A stretch of DNA of 64,000 bases, taken from the NCBI GenBank assembly GCA_035582835.1, contig JAYKAV010001997.1, forward strand, positions 872,885-936,884, in the 5' to 3' direction. The translations under genes were made by a program, and so were the position numbers. Below, piece by piece: positions 38,901 to 53,900 of this stretch. Below the pieces are notes generated by a model, which searched no databases, was not told where the DNA came from, and saw only the letters and a program-made list of their open reading frames with translations. Source of the DNA: Phoebastria nigripes (Eukaryota; Chordata; Aves; Procellariiformes; Diomedeidae). The first letter of the stretch is position 1; every line of letters begins with the position of its first letter.

Positions 38901-41900
38901 TGCAGCTACTGATACTAATCACTAAAAGAAGCAAGCTACAGAATTAGGTATAGAATCATGACAAAAGACTAGAAAAACATTGTTCCAATATTTTTTTTTT
39001 TTTTTTTTTTTTAATTAGCCCTTTAGGAAGGAAGTAGTCAGAAAGGAAGACAAATGTAACTTTCTTTTAAAATGGTATTAAGGAAGAAGCAGGAAATTAA
39101 ATATCACTGAGATAACAAATTAAAGAAGGAAATACAAAATACAAATATATTTTTCATTTTGTAAAAACTATCATGCTTTAACAGAGCTTTTTCTGCCAAA
39201 CTCTGTTTTCTATTTATTAAACTGAAATAATTATCTAAAAGATACTTTGCTTACTTTCAAAGTAACCTATTTAATAAAAAAAATTCTTAGAAGAAAGGAA
39301 AACAGCTAGTAAGAACATAGTTACTACCAATCTCTGAAACTGATATGCACTATCAAATTTGAAATGGAATTACAATTTTAAGAAGATATGTCACTTGGGG
39401 GGGNTGTTTTGAATTGGTAAATACATAAAAAGACACCCACTGTTACTTATAAAGATATTCATTGATGTCTCCTCAAGTTGATATTACTTCAAAACTATAA
39501 TCATAAATGAAAGAAGTTGTGTTAGGGAGTGCCCTTTCACAGAAATTTGTTTTTAGAAAAAAGTTTCCAGCAGTACATTAGAGAAGTCTTAATGTAAGTA
39601 AGTTTCTGAACTATGATACCTCAGGGAAACCTTAGTTGTTATTTCTTCCCTGCTCAAGTAATTTTAGTTTCTTGAATGGTATGACTAGCAATGTCTTCAA
39701 AAGATACCTGCTGCAGCAGAGACGGGGCTACTAGCAAGACTGCTTGAAAACATCTTACTGTCCTAATTCTGCCTGGTGTGACCTTGACTGACTTATAGTT
39801 GAGTTGTGATGTAACAGTTTTGGGTTACTAGAAAGAGCTACAAAAGCGCAAGACTGTCTCACTTGTTTAAGGCACTTCAAGCTCGTGATTGATATTTGAT
39901 GGACCCGAATTCATTTGCCGGCTCTACTATCGATGTCTTGTGTACTCTTACACAAGTCTGAATTTTTATGCCCTTCTAATCTTTAAAAATGGAAAAAGAT
40001 GGTATTATGAGGGAAAATACATCAAAAGATTCTTGCATGCCTGCATGCAATAGCTGAACAATCTCGTGCAAGAATTTCAGGCCAGCTTCAGAAGCTAGGA
40101 ATGTTAGCATTTAGGAATCTTAGCTTTCAAATAAAGTATGCCACAAATAGCAAGAACAAATGAAAATGCCTGTTGTTGTTTATGTGCATGTATCCTCTCC
40201 AAACTGTAGTTGCTTCCCCTTTTTCCCATTGCCGAAATAAAATGCAAATGCAGCTCACATTACAATTTCATCATTCAAGATAACAAGAATTTTAAACAGC
40301 TTCAAGTTTTGTGGTACATTCTAAGTATTCAGATATCAAACCATTTTTCTCCCCAAAGCCAACGCTAAATGTTATCCTTTGATGCCTTCTTTATGATGGA
40401 GATTAAGATTTCTCTCTACCTTATAGCAAAGCTGAATTGTGGTTGATATATGAATAACTTGGTAGTAAGTTTCATGCTGGTTTATGTTTTATTGAATATC
40501 AACAATACACTAGTCCGTATTTTCCTTCCCACTACTCAGTGTTCTATCATGGAAATAAATGTCATCACCCATATAAAATTCCCTTCACACCTTAATTTTG
40601 TCAGCCCTTATACTAACAGAAAATAGGTCCTGTCGCAAAGAACTGACAGTGCAAGTTATTTTCAGCTGTTTCATCACAGAAATAAAATACTTAAAAATCT
40701 TCTTTAAAATCCTCTAAATGCCTGTACTCACATGCTACATCAGCATTTCTTTAACAAGCAGTTTTACTTTTAAACAAAATTTAAGTTTCCCTGGCAACAT
40801 TTCATTTTCTTGCCCTACTTAATATACCCCATAGAACATACGGGCAAACGAGGGCTAGAATAACAGCAACCACTGCTAATTTAAATATATGCAACATATT
40901 GTGCAGTATTCTACTCGGCTACTCAACTAAGTAGACTCTGGAAGACCATCTCCAACTTTTTTCTTTCACCTTGACAAACACAGCTAGAGCTAGAGCAGTA
41001 CCCAGCAACCACAGATATTCTGCCTCTTGAATATAGGGCAATATTGACTCAGGAATACCTCCCGAACAAAGTAAAAATATGTTTTTCAGGTAATGCAACA
41101 GGTTGCTCAGTAAGGTTCTCTGAATTTCCTTTGATAACAGTTTCTCTGCAAGCTGAGGAAAAAAAAAAAAAAAGGGATGTGTTTATGTGCTAATATGTGG
41201 CAATTGCTGAAAGAAGTTGCCCTCTGCTCAACAAGAAAAGAAAAAAAAAAAATCACATTAACCGTGAATTAATTACAGGTCAATCACTTATAAGACTTAT
41301 CAATATACTTAAGTGGAACACATCCAAAATTTTCAGAAGGTATTTAACTAAGCCACCAAATAGGACGCGAGCAGAATATAAAGTTATTTCTTTCTGTCTG
41401 GAAAAGGGAATAGACAAGTTTTCAACAGAAGTGATGCTCCAAGCACAAAAAAGGGGAAAAAAAAGTAGGAACAATATAAAGAAACAACCCATTATATTAT
41501 GTTTAAAATTTAAATTATACATATTCTTACCTAGCTTTGGAAATACTATTAAATATTCTGCATTGCACTGAGGACAAGCAACTCTAGCAGTACTGTTTCC
41601 TCTTTGCTTTTCATCCACCCAGCGCTGTAGACAAGTCTGGTGAACCCATTTCGTAGAGCCCCTGCACCTGCAAGGTCTCACCCACTCTGCTGTCCGATCA
41701 TCCTCATCGGTAGCAAAACAAACCCAGCAGCTTCTGTAATTACAGGAAGGAAAAAAGAAGATTTTTTTGCTACTTTTACATGCTTAAAATAAACTTTCAC
41801 ATGTGAAAGCGTGTCATTTTAGAAAATGTGCACCTAGAGGAGACGATGCTTGTTGCTTCATTCTTAATCACCAAAAATGTAAGTATTTTGTACCAGTCTT

Positions 41901-44900
41901 GTTCTAGTATTAACATAATATTACAGACAGCTAAACAACTGCTTTTAATACATTCTGAATTACTAATTTAACTTTTAGATAATTTATGAATTAAAAAGCA
42001 TTGAGACTGTAGTTCAACCTCTGAATAATTCAACATATGAAAAATCCATATATTTTAAAATGTATTATCATCTCCTCCTACAGCAGACATTTTGGTAAGT
42101 TTTTAAAATTAGAAATGTAAGATCAATACAGTAGTCTGTTACTTGGGAAACTAACTCCAATCCACTTAAATGACAAAACAACACAAATGATACAATGTAT
42201 CACAAAACAAACTGTAAATAATTATATTCAATTCATTCCCTCTCTTTGAAAAGAGAAAGTACTTCATTCAGATAAATCAATTTTGTATAATATAAATTAA
42301 GTTACAAAGTACTTCAAGAATACTATTGTACTACTACAGGAGGAAATTTCTGCACTGAAGAATTATCTGGATGTATAAAATTCAAACATTATAATTCTAT
42401 AAGGAGAAAACACAAGACTGACAGGCTATGTGACCTGACCTGAAGAGAGCACACATCCTAGTAATTCCCAGATATCCGATCTGATGATTAGGCCAGACCC
42501 TTGGACACCTTACAACTTGCAAGAGAAAGTAAAATATGGATCTAAACTAGGAAAATATCAGATATATTGACCCAATAATTCAGTTTTTACTGTGAAATAA
42601 TTTGCTAATTCCCATACTGAATATATTGAAGTTTAGATAATAAACCAGAATCTAACAAAATAAGGATCTTACTACAAATATAATCTGGTTCGATATATTT
42701 TTTAAATAAATATTTTACACAAGCCATTGCAATCATAGTTAAACATTTATAAAAGTGTATGGCAACAGCATCCCTATAATTTAACTATCAATATAGAATC
42801 TAATTAGACATTACGTACTAACTAAAGTTTTGCAGCACTATTTTGATGCTTAAGTTTTGTTCTCTTAACAATTTGAGTAACATCATTAAGATGAAACAGT
42901 AAAAGGCTTCTTATGTGTAACCACTAACAGACAGTAATTGAGACAGTAAGAAGCTGAGAAATGCTCTGGCACTACTAAACAAAATAATGTTAACATTCAA
43001 GAATCATGATTCTAGTTTCTATGTGGGGATGTTACAGTGGTTCATGCCGCTTTTCCTCTCCCTCCTCTAGCATTTGTCATCAGTAATAAACCTTCTTCCT
43101 AGCTTTTTAAACTCGTCAGTCAATTTTTTTCCTTGTTTCAGCTTCTCAGCTACTCCTCACCTTTATTCCCTCTCCCCCTCATATTTTTTGTTTCAGTCTG
43201 CCTTTTCTGCATCCCATTTCTAACCTTTGTTAGCATCTGGGAGGAGAAATTACAGTTTAGAAGTCCCCTCCAACTCTAGTCATTTTACTAGATTGTCATA
43301 TTCTCTTATGGAAATCAGTGCTAAACAGTTGTCAGAAAACTTACTTGACAAATTTATACTTGAGCATATATATACTGAAGGTCTTTCCTCTGCACCCCTT
43401 CCAAAAAAAAAAAAAAAAAAAAAGAAAAAAGCAAGCTTGTGACTAAATAAAGCTTGTTAGATAAAATTTAGAAGGGAATGGAATTATATGCACAAAGGCC
43501 AATCTTACTAGAGCCACTTTCAAAGCAACAGAAATTGCTTTGAAAGGTCACTATTTTTCTCCCTAGCATGTCACTTGTAAACACATTGGGGGGTTTGTTT
43601 TTGTTTTGTTTTTAACTCCTCTATGAGGAAAAAGGCGGGAAAAAAATCTACCATGGGAAACTTGAATTTTGTCAGGCTCAAACTTGAAGTAATGAAAAAT
43701 ATTGCTGTCTAACAGCTTCCTTTTAAGACCTCACTATTTTGGATAGTATTCTATTTGTAAGCTGAAAATGTTTCTCTACAGAAGAATAACCATATTTTGT
43801 TTATAGGAATAACTGTGCCTATAAAATATTTGCAAGAAATTCAGTGCTTTAAAAGAATCTTTTTCTGATTTATAGTGGTGGAAGTATACTGAAATTAAGT
43901 TGCGAGTGTGTAGGAGCAGAACGTAGCCTGTAGCAACTTATTACTGGCATACTTGTGAAAGGGAACACAATTTGAGATGCAGATGCCAGGGAAGACTGCA
44001 GGAAAAGCAATTTAATATTGAGCAATAGGTAAAACGAACATAACTCATGTCCACATGTCCAGTTTTAAGTACAGAACATATTATAGTAGGTACAGATGTA
44101 AATTTTTAACATTGGTGCTCTAAAACTAGAACTGCATCAGTTTACATTTAAGACGACTGTTCAGCTGGAAGACTAACATCTTGAATCAGAACTGCAATTT
44201 CTTCCATTCGTCTTAAGGAGAAGGTAAAAGCAAAGTCTGACTTTGCTTCTTTCTGTCCTTCCCCACAACATCTGTTTAAATCAGAATTGTCATGTTATGC
44301 ACTCCTGTAATACTATCCCTCTTTTCACCTTCATGCTCCCGATATGCACCTATAGCAGTCCTAACTGAAAGGACACATTAACCTTCCTAAGCAGGAGAAG
44401 GAAAGACAGCCAAGCCACAAGGTAGTAAGAACCTAGATGAAAATGCTGAGACCACCACAAAGATTTGAAAGTATTACAAAGCATGGCATACATTTTGATT
44501 CATTGCACTTGATATCAAGGAGTTCTTAAGGAACACAAGTTCTTGCAATGTTTATTAATTTTCTATTTACACCAAGAAACCCCAAGTTTACTGTAAGAAC
44601 AAACAATACAATACAACACTACTGATAATTGTTCCTCTTCAACAGTTTTTTTTCTGCATTAAAGGTAAATGTTCACTCATTCATTCCACATCCTATTTAG
44701 GTCTACAACTGCTCTAGATTTATAACATAGATTTTTATTTCTAAACTAAAGGCTTCACAATGGAGCTAGTTAGGCCTGTGGGTGCCAGTAAGGTCAGATA
44801 CCACCACATCACAGAAGTCTAAAGTTTATTCAAATAATGACAGATTTAAGCATGAACATAATCTTGCTACACTGCAATTTTAACTAGTGGATTTGTCCAT

Positions 44901-47900
44901 GAATACTCTGTAGACTAAATTCCGTTCAAGTTTTCTGTTAAGGTTAATAAGTCAAGAAAAATACGCATCTTTTCTTTAATTGCTTCATCCAATTTCTTGC
45001 CAGGCATTCATATCTGAAAACCTGAAAGACCCATGAAAAAAATAACAAAATCCTTTACAGACTTAAACCTTTAGCAAGTCATGAATAATGAACAGTAAAT
45101 TCCTTGTATTCTGTCATCAGCTTTATCTCTTTCCATTGACAGCAGCTGTAGCAGAAAGGGCTAAATAAAACCATTTCAAAACAAGTATCTTGGCTTTTGC
45201 CAGATTTTCCATTTTCTTGTACTGAATAAAATATGACCTTAATTCTTACCACTGAATCAGGTTGCTACTCAGATAACCTGAAATAGAAAAGGCTGACAAG
45301 GTGGAACAAAGTATTATTTCTGATAGAAACTCAAACCTTTTTCCTTGATGACTTTCTACAGAGCCAAATCAATAACGCTAATGTATTTTTCCACACTTCC
45401 TTGGCTTAAAAAAAATATCAAAACAAAACATACACAAAAAACCATGTCAATATCATTATTTCAGCTTTGAATATAGGGTTACAGATACATTTTAGATTCA
45501 GGTCCCCAGCATCTAAAGCTCTCCGGTCTCAAAAATTCTGTTCTGACTCCAAGAATAACTCATTTATTGCATCTGGTTTTTTCTCTACCAAAGACAAACT
45601 CTTTTCAGGACATTGCATATGTTAAGAGCAAAGCAGATGGAGAGAAAGTTGTATTAAAGACTAGAGATCCTACTCTCCAAATGTTATATGACTAATCTAG
45701 AAAGCCAAGGCCTGCCTAAAAACAGGTTTCTCCAAACCACGAGTTTCTAATCAGTAAGGAAGCCACTCTCTCCTGTACCTGGTGGAGCTACAGCTCCAAC
45801 ACACCAGTAAGATCCGCTGGTACCAGACACACCTAGAGGCAGACTGCTTTCCTTTTATTGAGCTATACCCCTTCTAAAGGTTACTTTTTTCCCAAACCAG
45901 TCTTAGATTGGAGGGAAGACAGAATCTAATTCATGTTATTTAAATCAAATCTGCCTCAGTCTGTGGGAGCTGAATTCACCATGATACAGCTTTGTTTTCA
46001 AGCAGGCATGACTGTGTAAGCAATATAAAAAAGTAATTTAAAAGCAATATGTTAGTTATATATACACTAGTAAAAAGTTTGCAGAAATCTTTAATGCCCC
46101 ATAAGCCCAGTGGATATCCTTGTATCCACAACACTTATGGAAGATGACTTGAGACTGGGACAGCACAGCTGCTTTGCAGGCTGGTTTAAAATACTCAGTA
46201 CTGCAAGACAGAATGCAAAAAGCCTTGGAACTTCTCCCCCGATGTTCACACACGTATGAATGGCAAGCAAAACCAGAAAACTTCTGAGGAAAGAAAATTC
46301 TTGCATGACGTTCAGCAGGACCTAACCCTTACTACAGGAAATGCAAATTTGAACATGCATGACATGCTCTAAAGCCATGAGCTAAAAAGCATTTTTCCTC
46401 TCATTACAGATCCCTCATAAAATATAAGAAATCTCTAAGAAAACTTTTCTGCATTTCTCCCACATCATAAAGCACACTGCTTTCCCTTAAAGCAGCAGGA
46501 ATTTGCTGATATCTTGCTATCAGAGTAAAGCATCCTTGTTCTGCTAAGCAGTAAGTGACCGAGTGGCTTATTGCAATTGAATTTCACATCCAAAAAGAAA
46601 AAAGTGAAAAGGCTGAAACATAACTGTTATGTTAGCACAGAGAGCCAATGCAGTGAGGGGTGAAAAATGTATCTTGGAAGAAATGACTGAAAGCACTCCA
46701 ATAACTGGCCATAAAAAGGTACTGTTCCAAAGGATGACCCACAAATCTGCTGTTCGGAAGAGGCCATTTTTCATGAGCTTCTGTAACAAATTTTTGTGCA
46801 TAGTCTATACTGACAGATAAAATATCTTTGACGAGGAATAGTGATAAGCTTCCACTAAACCTGCCAACTACACTCTAAATACTATAAGATCATGTTTAAG
46901 GGGAAGACTAGGATGTCAGAAAAATCAAGGGAGTTATGTAGCAGCATACAACAAGGTAGGCTGCTTTGGAGCTGGCTAGAATTTTAGTAGGGGAACACAG
47001 CCAACTGTTCTCTTAAAAAGCAAGAGAAACAATGCATTGCAAATGCTACTGCTAAGCACTTCCTTTTCCTGAGTTTGGAGGAACCAGCAGGAATAAGATT
47101 CTTGTGCTAGAGAGCCACTACCTGGTCACAACAGAATGCAAGCCTAGCCTACATATCCCTGATAAAGGCTACAAAGAGGGGAATACCACTTAACCCAAGA
47201 AATGCTAGCTTACATCATGCTTCACAGAGGAGATTAAGTGCTGGAAGACATGAACTCAGCTGCAAGGCCTAAAGCATCATGAGGACTACAACAGCAGAAT
47301 GCGTACAGACCTATCTACCACAATGGTGGAAGATGGTTAGCAGAGTAAGACAGGATTATAGATGGAGCACCACTCTTTGCCCAATATTTTCCTGGCCATC
47401 ACACACAGTGGAAAATACTTTTATCTTCAGCCCAAGCTCTATCAAACTCAAAAACTCCTTACACTATCCTAAGGGGAAAAAAACCCCAAACACACACACA
47501 GAGTGAGGAACAAAGATACAAGTGCAAAAATAGTAGTCTTAGATGCTCCGTCATGTCTTCTGTGGATCCTTTTTAAGGCAGCATGGCATAGCAGCCATAT
47601 GCCAGCCTGGACCATTCAACTAGAAAACATGCTGTCACCTTGAAACAAAGTCTAAAATCTTGAAAGGAAGTTCCTGAAAGTCATCTGACCTAACACCCAA
47701 TTCTGCTCTGCCTAGCCATCAACAATAGGGTGTAATGCTGAGTAAAGGAGAAGTTGATGAGAATCTAGAAACAATAGTAACTAGTCTTTACTACAGAAGT
47801 AGTGCTTTTCATTAAAAACAGCAGGGAAAGGTTAAAAAGAGAGTATCAAGCTAATGTTGGTGTGAACATAATGCCACACAAGTGGTATCCACANATAGGT

Positions 47901-50900
47901 TCTGACTGCCTCTAATCACAGGATGGCATTGTTTAAACTAGATTTTGAAAAGCTTTTAATAAAAGCCCATGGACAACTAAAACCCAATAAGCAGTCAAAC
48001 ACATAAAAACAAAACATAGAATAATTAACTAGAAAGTGTACTAGAAGGAGCTAGTGATTACCAGAAGTTCAACTTAAACTTATTTATATATTCTCAATTA
48101 TAGCTCCAATTAAGGACAAATATTTTACACTTGAGTTAACCACACTATATAAAGGCAGAGATAGGAGTAAAGGACAGTTCACAGAATCCTGCTGGCAACT
48201 TTCTAGCTTGTGGATAAAATTAAACCTTTGACTTCCAGCCACCACCTATTGTGCTTGAATCATGCCTTACAAGGCTTTTAGGGCCTTTGCTTCTACCCAA
48301 CTTAGAATAAGAAATCCCCCACAGATTTAGCTATCTCATTGGGTTTTAGTCTCTAGTTTGTCAAAGACAATCTAGACTATTGGTAAAAAAAAATTACCTT
48401 TCCTTCTGGACAAACTAAACTTTTGCAACCAGTTATTCAGGCATATCCCTCTCGCAGAGACTTCAAAATTCAGTTCTCTTAAAGGCTTTGTTTAATATTA
48501 TCATACTCCCACTTTTTCAACAGCAAAATTTGATAAGTCACCAAGGCTCAGTGGCCTTTCTGTGAGCCTCTAAATATACAAAGAACTTAGCTGTTACAAA
48601 CATTTGTTTTATTTCTTAAGGGAGGGAGGGAAAACAGGGCCTTCCTAAAAATGTGCAAAGGACAAATCAGGTAAAACTACTACTCATGCAGTAAGCACCT
48701 TATTACTAAAACATTACACATTTTGCTAATTAAACTATTATTATTAGCAGCTTGGCATACAACTCTAACAATTTAAGCTAACAAGGGCCTGCTAGGGGGC
48801 AGTAACACTGATTCTCACCATCATGTTTAGGAAGAAAAGTAAAAGAGTGACTGAAACCATGTGGAAAAAGAAAAAACAAACAACAAAACCAAAACAAAGA
48901 ACCCCATACACACACACAAAACAATTTACTTCCAAAACTGAAATATGCCTTGAACAACATGATTTGAAAAGAAAAGCTGAACAAGTAATACATACATAGC
49001 AAACACTGAAGAATTCTAATAGCATTAAGTTAATGCCTTAAACATTTCACGGATTTTTTTTACAACGCAGATAGCATACTATATAGGGAAAACATTTTCT
49101 TAAGCATTGTTTGACAAAGCTGTCAATCGCAAACATGGAAAGTAACAGAGATATGAAGCAACTAGCAAATTATGTTTTAGAGGCTAAAGTTACTTCCTTG
49201 AATGTTCCTTTAAACATCTTAATTATGTATTAATTGCCTGTAATATTCACAAAATTGTATAGTAGAATGTCTGAAAGCTCCTCCTGATGAGGAAAATGAA
49301 AACCAGAAGAAATTCCTTTAAGTCTTACCTTCTCTCAATGTCTAATTGCAAAGCAGCATAATGTCAAGGTATAACTGAAGCAGTAAGAGGCTCCATCAGC
49401 TAGAATTCATATACTAATATTTACACTGGCTGAAGAAAGAAAAGCTGCTAGCATGCCCACTGCAAGAACTCTACATGGCAAGAAGACCACACACAGCCTT
49501 CTCTAATAGATAACATGACCTACTAGGAAGATAGGACATCCAACTACTGACAAGCTGAACTATCTGATTTATGTACAAATAAGATTTAAAGGAGGATGGA
49601 TTATTATTTGAGGCTGAAAAAAAAAGTCTTAGTTCTAGCAACACTACCAGATTTAGCAAAGGAAGACAGCTGCAGACCTCAAAGTAGTTTTCAAACCCAT
49701 TCTTGCTGTAATTCATCTGCAATCTACTATATTAAATTCTTACAGCAGTCCTCACACCCTAGGGATATTACACATTTCACCATGTGCTAAACTTTGGATT
49801 TTGACTGTCTCCATGGCTTCCAAAACATTGGATTTACTTGCCACACAATAAAAGTGTAACAAACAAGTAACTGTATCTGCCTAACTTCAATCATTTGAGG
49901 CCTCCTGGAAAAAGTATCTTCAGCTATACCCATGATAGCAGTCATCACAACCTGAATTCTACTCTTTTTGAGAAGAAAAAAGAGCAGTTGCATCATTGTT
50001 TTCAGTAGCTCAGTCAATACCCTCTGCAGTTAGACAGTGACACTTAAATTAAACCAAGGCAAACAAAATTTTGGTGCACAGAAAATGACTCATTTGGCTC
50101 TCCAATTTATTAATGCTAAATGACCGCAGTTAAGTAGAAGATAGAGGGAAGATTTGTGTGAAAAATATCAGTGCAGGCAGCAGAAAACTGATTTAGAGCT
50201 CTAGAACACAGGAAGCTGTTTCTTAGTAAAAAGAGACTCAAAGTATACTATGACACTCTAAGATACTGCTATAGCTTAATTACATACACAAAAGATTCCC
50301 CAGTCAATGTTCCCAGAAAACAATTTCCTAACATTATTGAAGAATTTAAAAATACTAGCATTGAGGCTAACCTTGACATCAAAACAATTCTGCTTACATG
50401 TCCTGGTTTCAGCTGGGATAGAGTTAATTTTTTTTTTTTCCTAGTAGTTGGTATAGTGCTATGTTTTGGATTTAGTATGAGAAGAATGTTGATAACACAC
50501 TGATGTTTTTAGTTGTTGCTAAGTAGTCTACTAGTCAAGGACTTTTCAGCTTCCCAAGCTCTGCCAGGTGCACAAGAAGCTGGGAGGGAGCATAGTCAGG
50601 ACAGCTAGCCCAACTGGCCAATGGGGTATTCCATACCATGTGACGTCACGCTCAGTATATAAAGCTGGGGGAAGAAGAAGGAAGGGGGGACGTTTGGAGT
50701 GATGGCATTTGTCTTCCCAAGTAACCGTTACGCGTGATGGAGCCCTGCTTTCCTGGAGATGGCCGAACACCTGCCTGCCGATGGGAAGTAGTGAATGAAT
50801 TTCTTGTTTTGCTTTGCTTGCATGCACGGCTTTTGCTTTACCTATTAAACTGTCTTTATCTCAACCCATGAGTTTTCTCACTTTTACCCTTCCGATTCTC

Positions 50901-53900
50901 TCCCCCATCCCACCGGGGGGGAGTGAGCGAGCGGCTGTGTGGTGCTTAGTTGCTGGCTGGGGTTAAACCACGACATTACAGCATACTGCTTGCTTGAAAA
51001 TGCCGCCTATGAACCAAGGTTAGGAATCACTACACAACTGCTTCATTGCTTTGTCAGAATTCTGTAACTAGCTGTGCCATTCGATGAGCAAAACTATATC
51101 CATTTTTCCTCTATTAGCCAAGATGCAAGTTAAAGCAAGTGTTTGGTCCACTTAAAGGAATTTAACTTTAGCCTTTATTCCTTCAAGTTCTGAGACAAGG
51201 GACAACAAGCATTAGTCCTTTGTATCTCCTGGAAGATTTACTTTTCCATAACAGAAGGTTAACATGTACTTATTAGCTTCCTTAATCAAACACTAACCAT
51301 ATCTGTGTTTTCAACAATTGGTATCAAGATGTTTTTAATCTGCTGTTTTAAACTGGAATGTTAAGTACAATTCCCGGTCTCAAAAAGAAGATAAAAATAC
51401 GTAGTTTCTATTAAACTAGCATTAAACAATGTTACTTTGCGCTGGGGGAAAGGGGAAGAGTTGCATCGGAAAAATACCAATACTGGTATTTGTGGTATGT
51501 GTACAGAGTAGATGACAGATGTTACAAATATCAAGAGTGACATACATACAGAATAGACCAACATTGACATGTCTAAAACTGTAACCGTCTTGACATTAAA
51601 CTGTTGCTGTGACAAGCAAAAGGTAAAAGACAAGAAATGCAAAGTTACATTCCATTCACAGAGTCTGCATTATGTGAGCTCAATCTCCTACAGCAACTTT
51701 CCAGTATCACACAGGTAATATAAAAATACAAATTAATCTTTAGGCACAATATCTTTAATTACAAAAGTAAACACATTAGCATAGACTTAATCTGTTAGAA
51801 ACTAAACTTATGGCTACTCACTTTACATTCCATTCTTGGGCAAGGTAATTGTGAAATAAAAGTTCAATTTTTGTATGATGTGTGCCTAGAGAATTTCATG
51901 GTTAAAGGTAAGCAATACAGGGTAAGCAATTTTTCTGTTATGTTCTTCCAAACAAAAGAGAAGAAAAATAGGAAGTGTAGTCCTAAAGCTGCAAAAATTG
52001 GCAGGAAGACTCCAAAGCAAGCAAATTGCTTTGAACTCAAAGAGTTTATATAACAGACACTATTACTCAAGTTATTCTCAGTTTATAACTCCTATTTTTG
52101 TCAGATAATTTACAGTATAAGAGAGCAAACCAAAAAGCTCTGCTGAAGTCAGTCATCTTGTATCCTCCTAATATACATAATAAAAACTGAACAATTTGAG
52201 ACCTAAAAATTAGAAAAAAAGTTTAAACACCAAGATGATATATTCTTGGGACATTAATACCTCAAGAACAACAAAACCCACTCAAATGTGGCAGCCACTG
52301 AAAATTTGCAAATGTCTTTACTCTGAATAAATGTGAACAAAACTCCAAGGTGTCTGATCATAACATTAAGTAACTCTCCTCAGCACTCTGTAGAACAGAC
52401 TGCATGACTCACTGGTAGAACAGTCACAAGCACTCAGCACATGGCCTTCTGTAATTATATCCTTCACAGAAGGCTAAGTTATGTTGGCACATTTTAGTCC
52501 AATATAAAATATCTACTTCTAAACAAAAGTATTCAGATCTCAAGAGGGGGCATTTATAACAGGAGAAACAAATTAGGAGAGATCAGACAGCTATGTAAAG
52601 ACAACATTACAGCTTTAAAATAGAGGGTCTAATCTTACTTCTTCACAATCTTTCTAGAAAAAACTACTATATTAAAATGGCTTTAAAAAAAATAAATAAA
52701 TCACTGAATGCCAGCCCCTCTTGTCCATAATAACTCTATTATTCACTACCTTCACACTGTGTTAACACTTTCTTTTAATACATATACCTTGAAGTAGAGA
52801 TGCATGACCAAAGGGAGAAACAGGCACAGATACATAAACTGAGAACACTAAGTACTTCATAATGCTCGTCAGCAATCAATCGCCTAAAACCCTAGAAACA
52901 CTAACTACACTTATCCAAAAAGTTTGTTTCCTGTGAGAGTTGTTTCCAAACATAAGCATATACCAAAATTCCATGGTTGGCCCTTAAATCAATTGGTATT
53001 TACTTATTATAGGGAAACTCTTATATAGCAGGCCAGTTTTATTTTCATTTTTATCTTAATCAGTTAAGATAATCAAGTTTTAAAATTATAAACAAATGAA
53101 CAGCTAGTCCCAGATTTAATACAACTTCAGTACAAACTATTTTTTAAACCAATATTTGAAAGTGGAGATTTTGATTGGAATTTTTCTTATCCTATATTAG
53201 TGTTAGGCAGGAGGTATATAACCCTTTCCCCAGAATCACTGTCACAAAAATCCTGAGCCTAAGCACTTTCATTGAATGGTAGAAAGCTATCGATGAAAAG
53301 CACCCATATTACCATTAAAAAAACAGGAGAGCAAAAAAATCTTAGAGAAAAGGAAAAAACAAGATTCCAGTCCAACTAGACAAGGAGTCATCTTAACCTC
53401 TAGGTACAGATTTCAGAGCAGATGCTAAAAAAGGCTAAGTGCAGATTTACCAGAAGGTATTAGTAGACTGTACCACTCGTAGTGGCACCTCCAGCAGAGC
53501 ATGCTCGTGTCATGCAGTGCAAATAAAGCCCTAATACTATGTTGGCTCCCTATTTAAATTGGGGTTGCATCTAGACCAGGTATCATAGAATTATTTGGGT
53601 TGGAAGGGACCACAGGAGGTCTCTAGTCAGACCTCCTGCCCAAAGCAGAAGCAATACTGAATTCAGACCATCTTGTCAGAGCTTTCTCCAGCTGGGTCTT
53701 GAAAAGCCCCATTGACAGAGATCCACAGCTGCCCTGAGCAACCTGTTCCAAAGCTTGACTGCATTGCTCCCCATCTCCACATGCTGAATCCTTCTCTTCA
53801 AATTTACAGTCATTGTTTCTCATCATCCTGCCAGGAACCTCCAAAAAGAGCCAGACTGTCTTCTCAACAATCTCCTCAGTATGTATTAGAAGGTTATTAG

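Larger units (their letters stand above)
35972..41530 (-). other. MARCHF5: MARCHF5 intron 2, rich in simple repeats
   Basis: A 5.6-kb intron with no interspersed repeat recognised but several simple tracts. These are (TA)n at 35999-36036, a G-run cluster at 37053-37094, a G/T-only stretch at 37816-37933, an A-run at about 37951-37967, C12 at 38041-38052, poly(T) at about 38991-39012 and poly(A) at about 41159-41174. Confidence 0.85.

Noticed and set aside
50546..50827. 93-codon minus-strand frame, and the similar frame at 33036-33296
   Set aside because: Both are antisense readings of the solo LTRs; their similarity to each other comes from the shared repeat.
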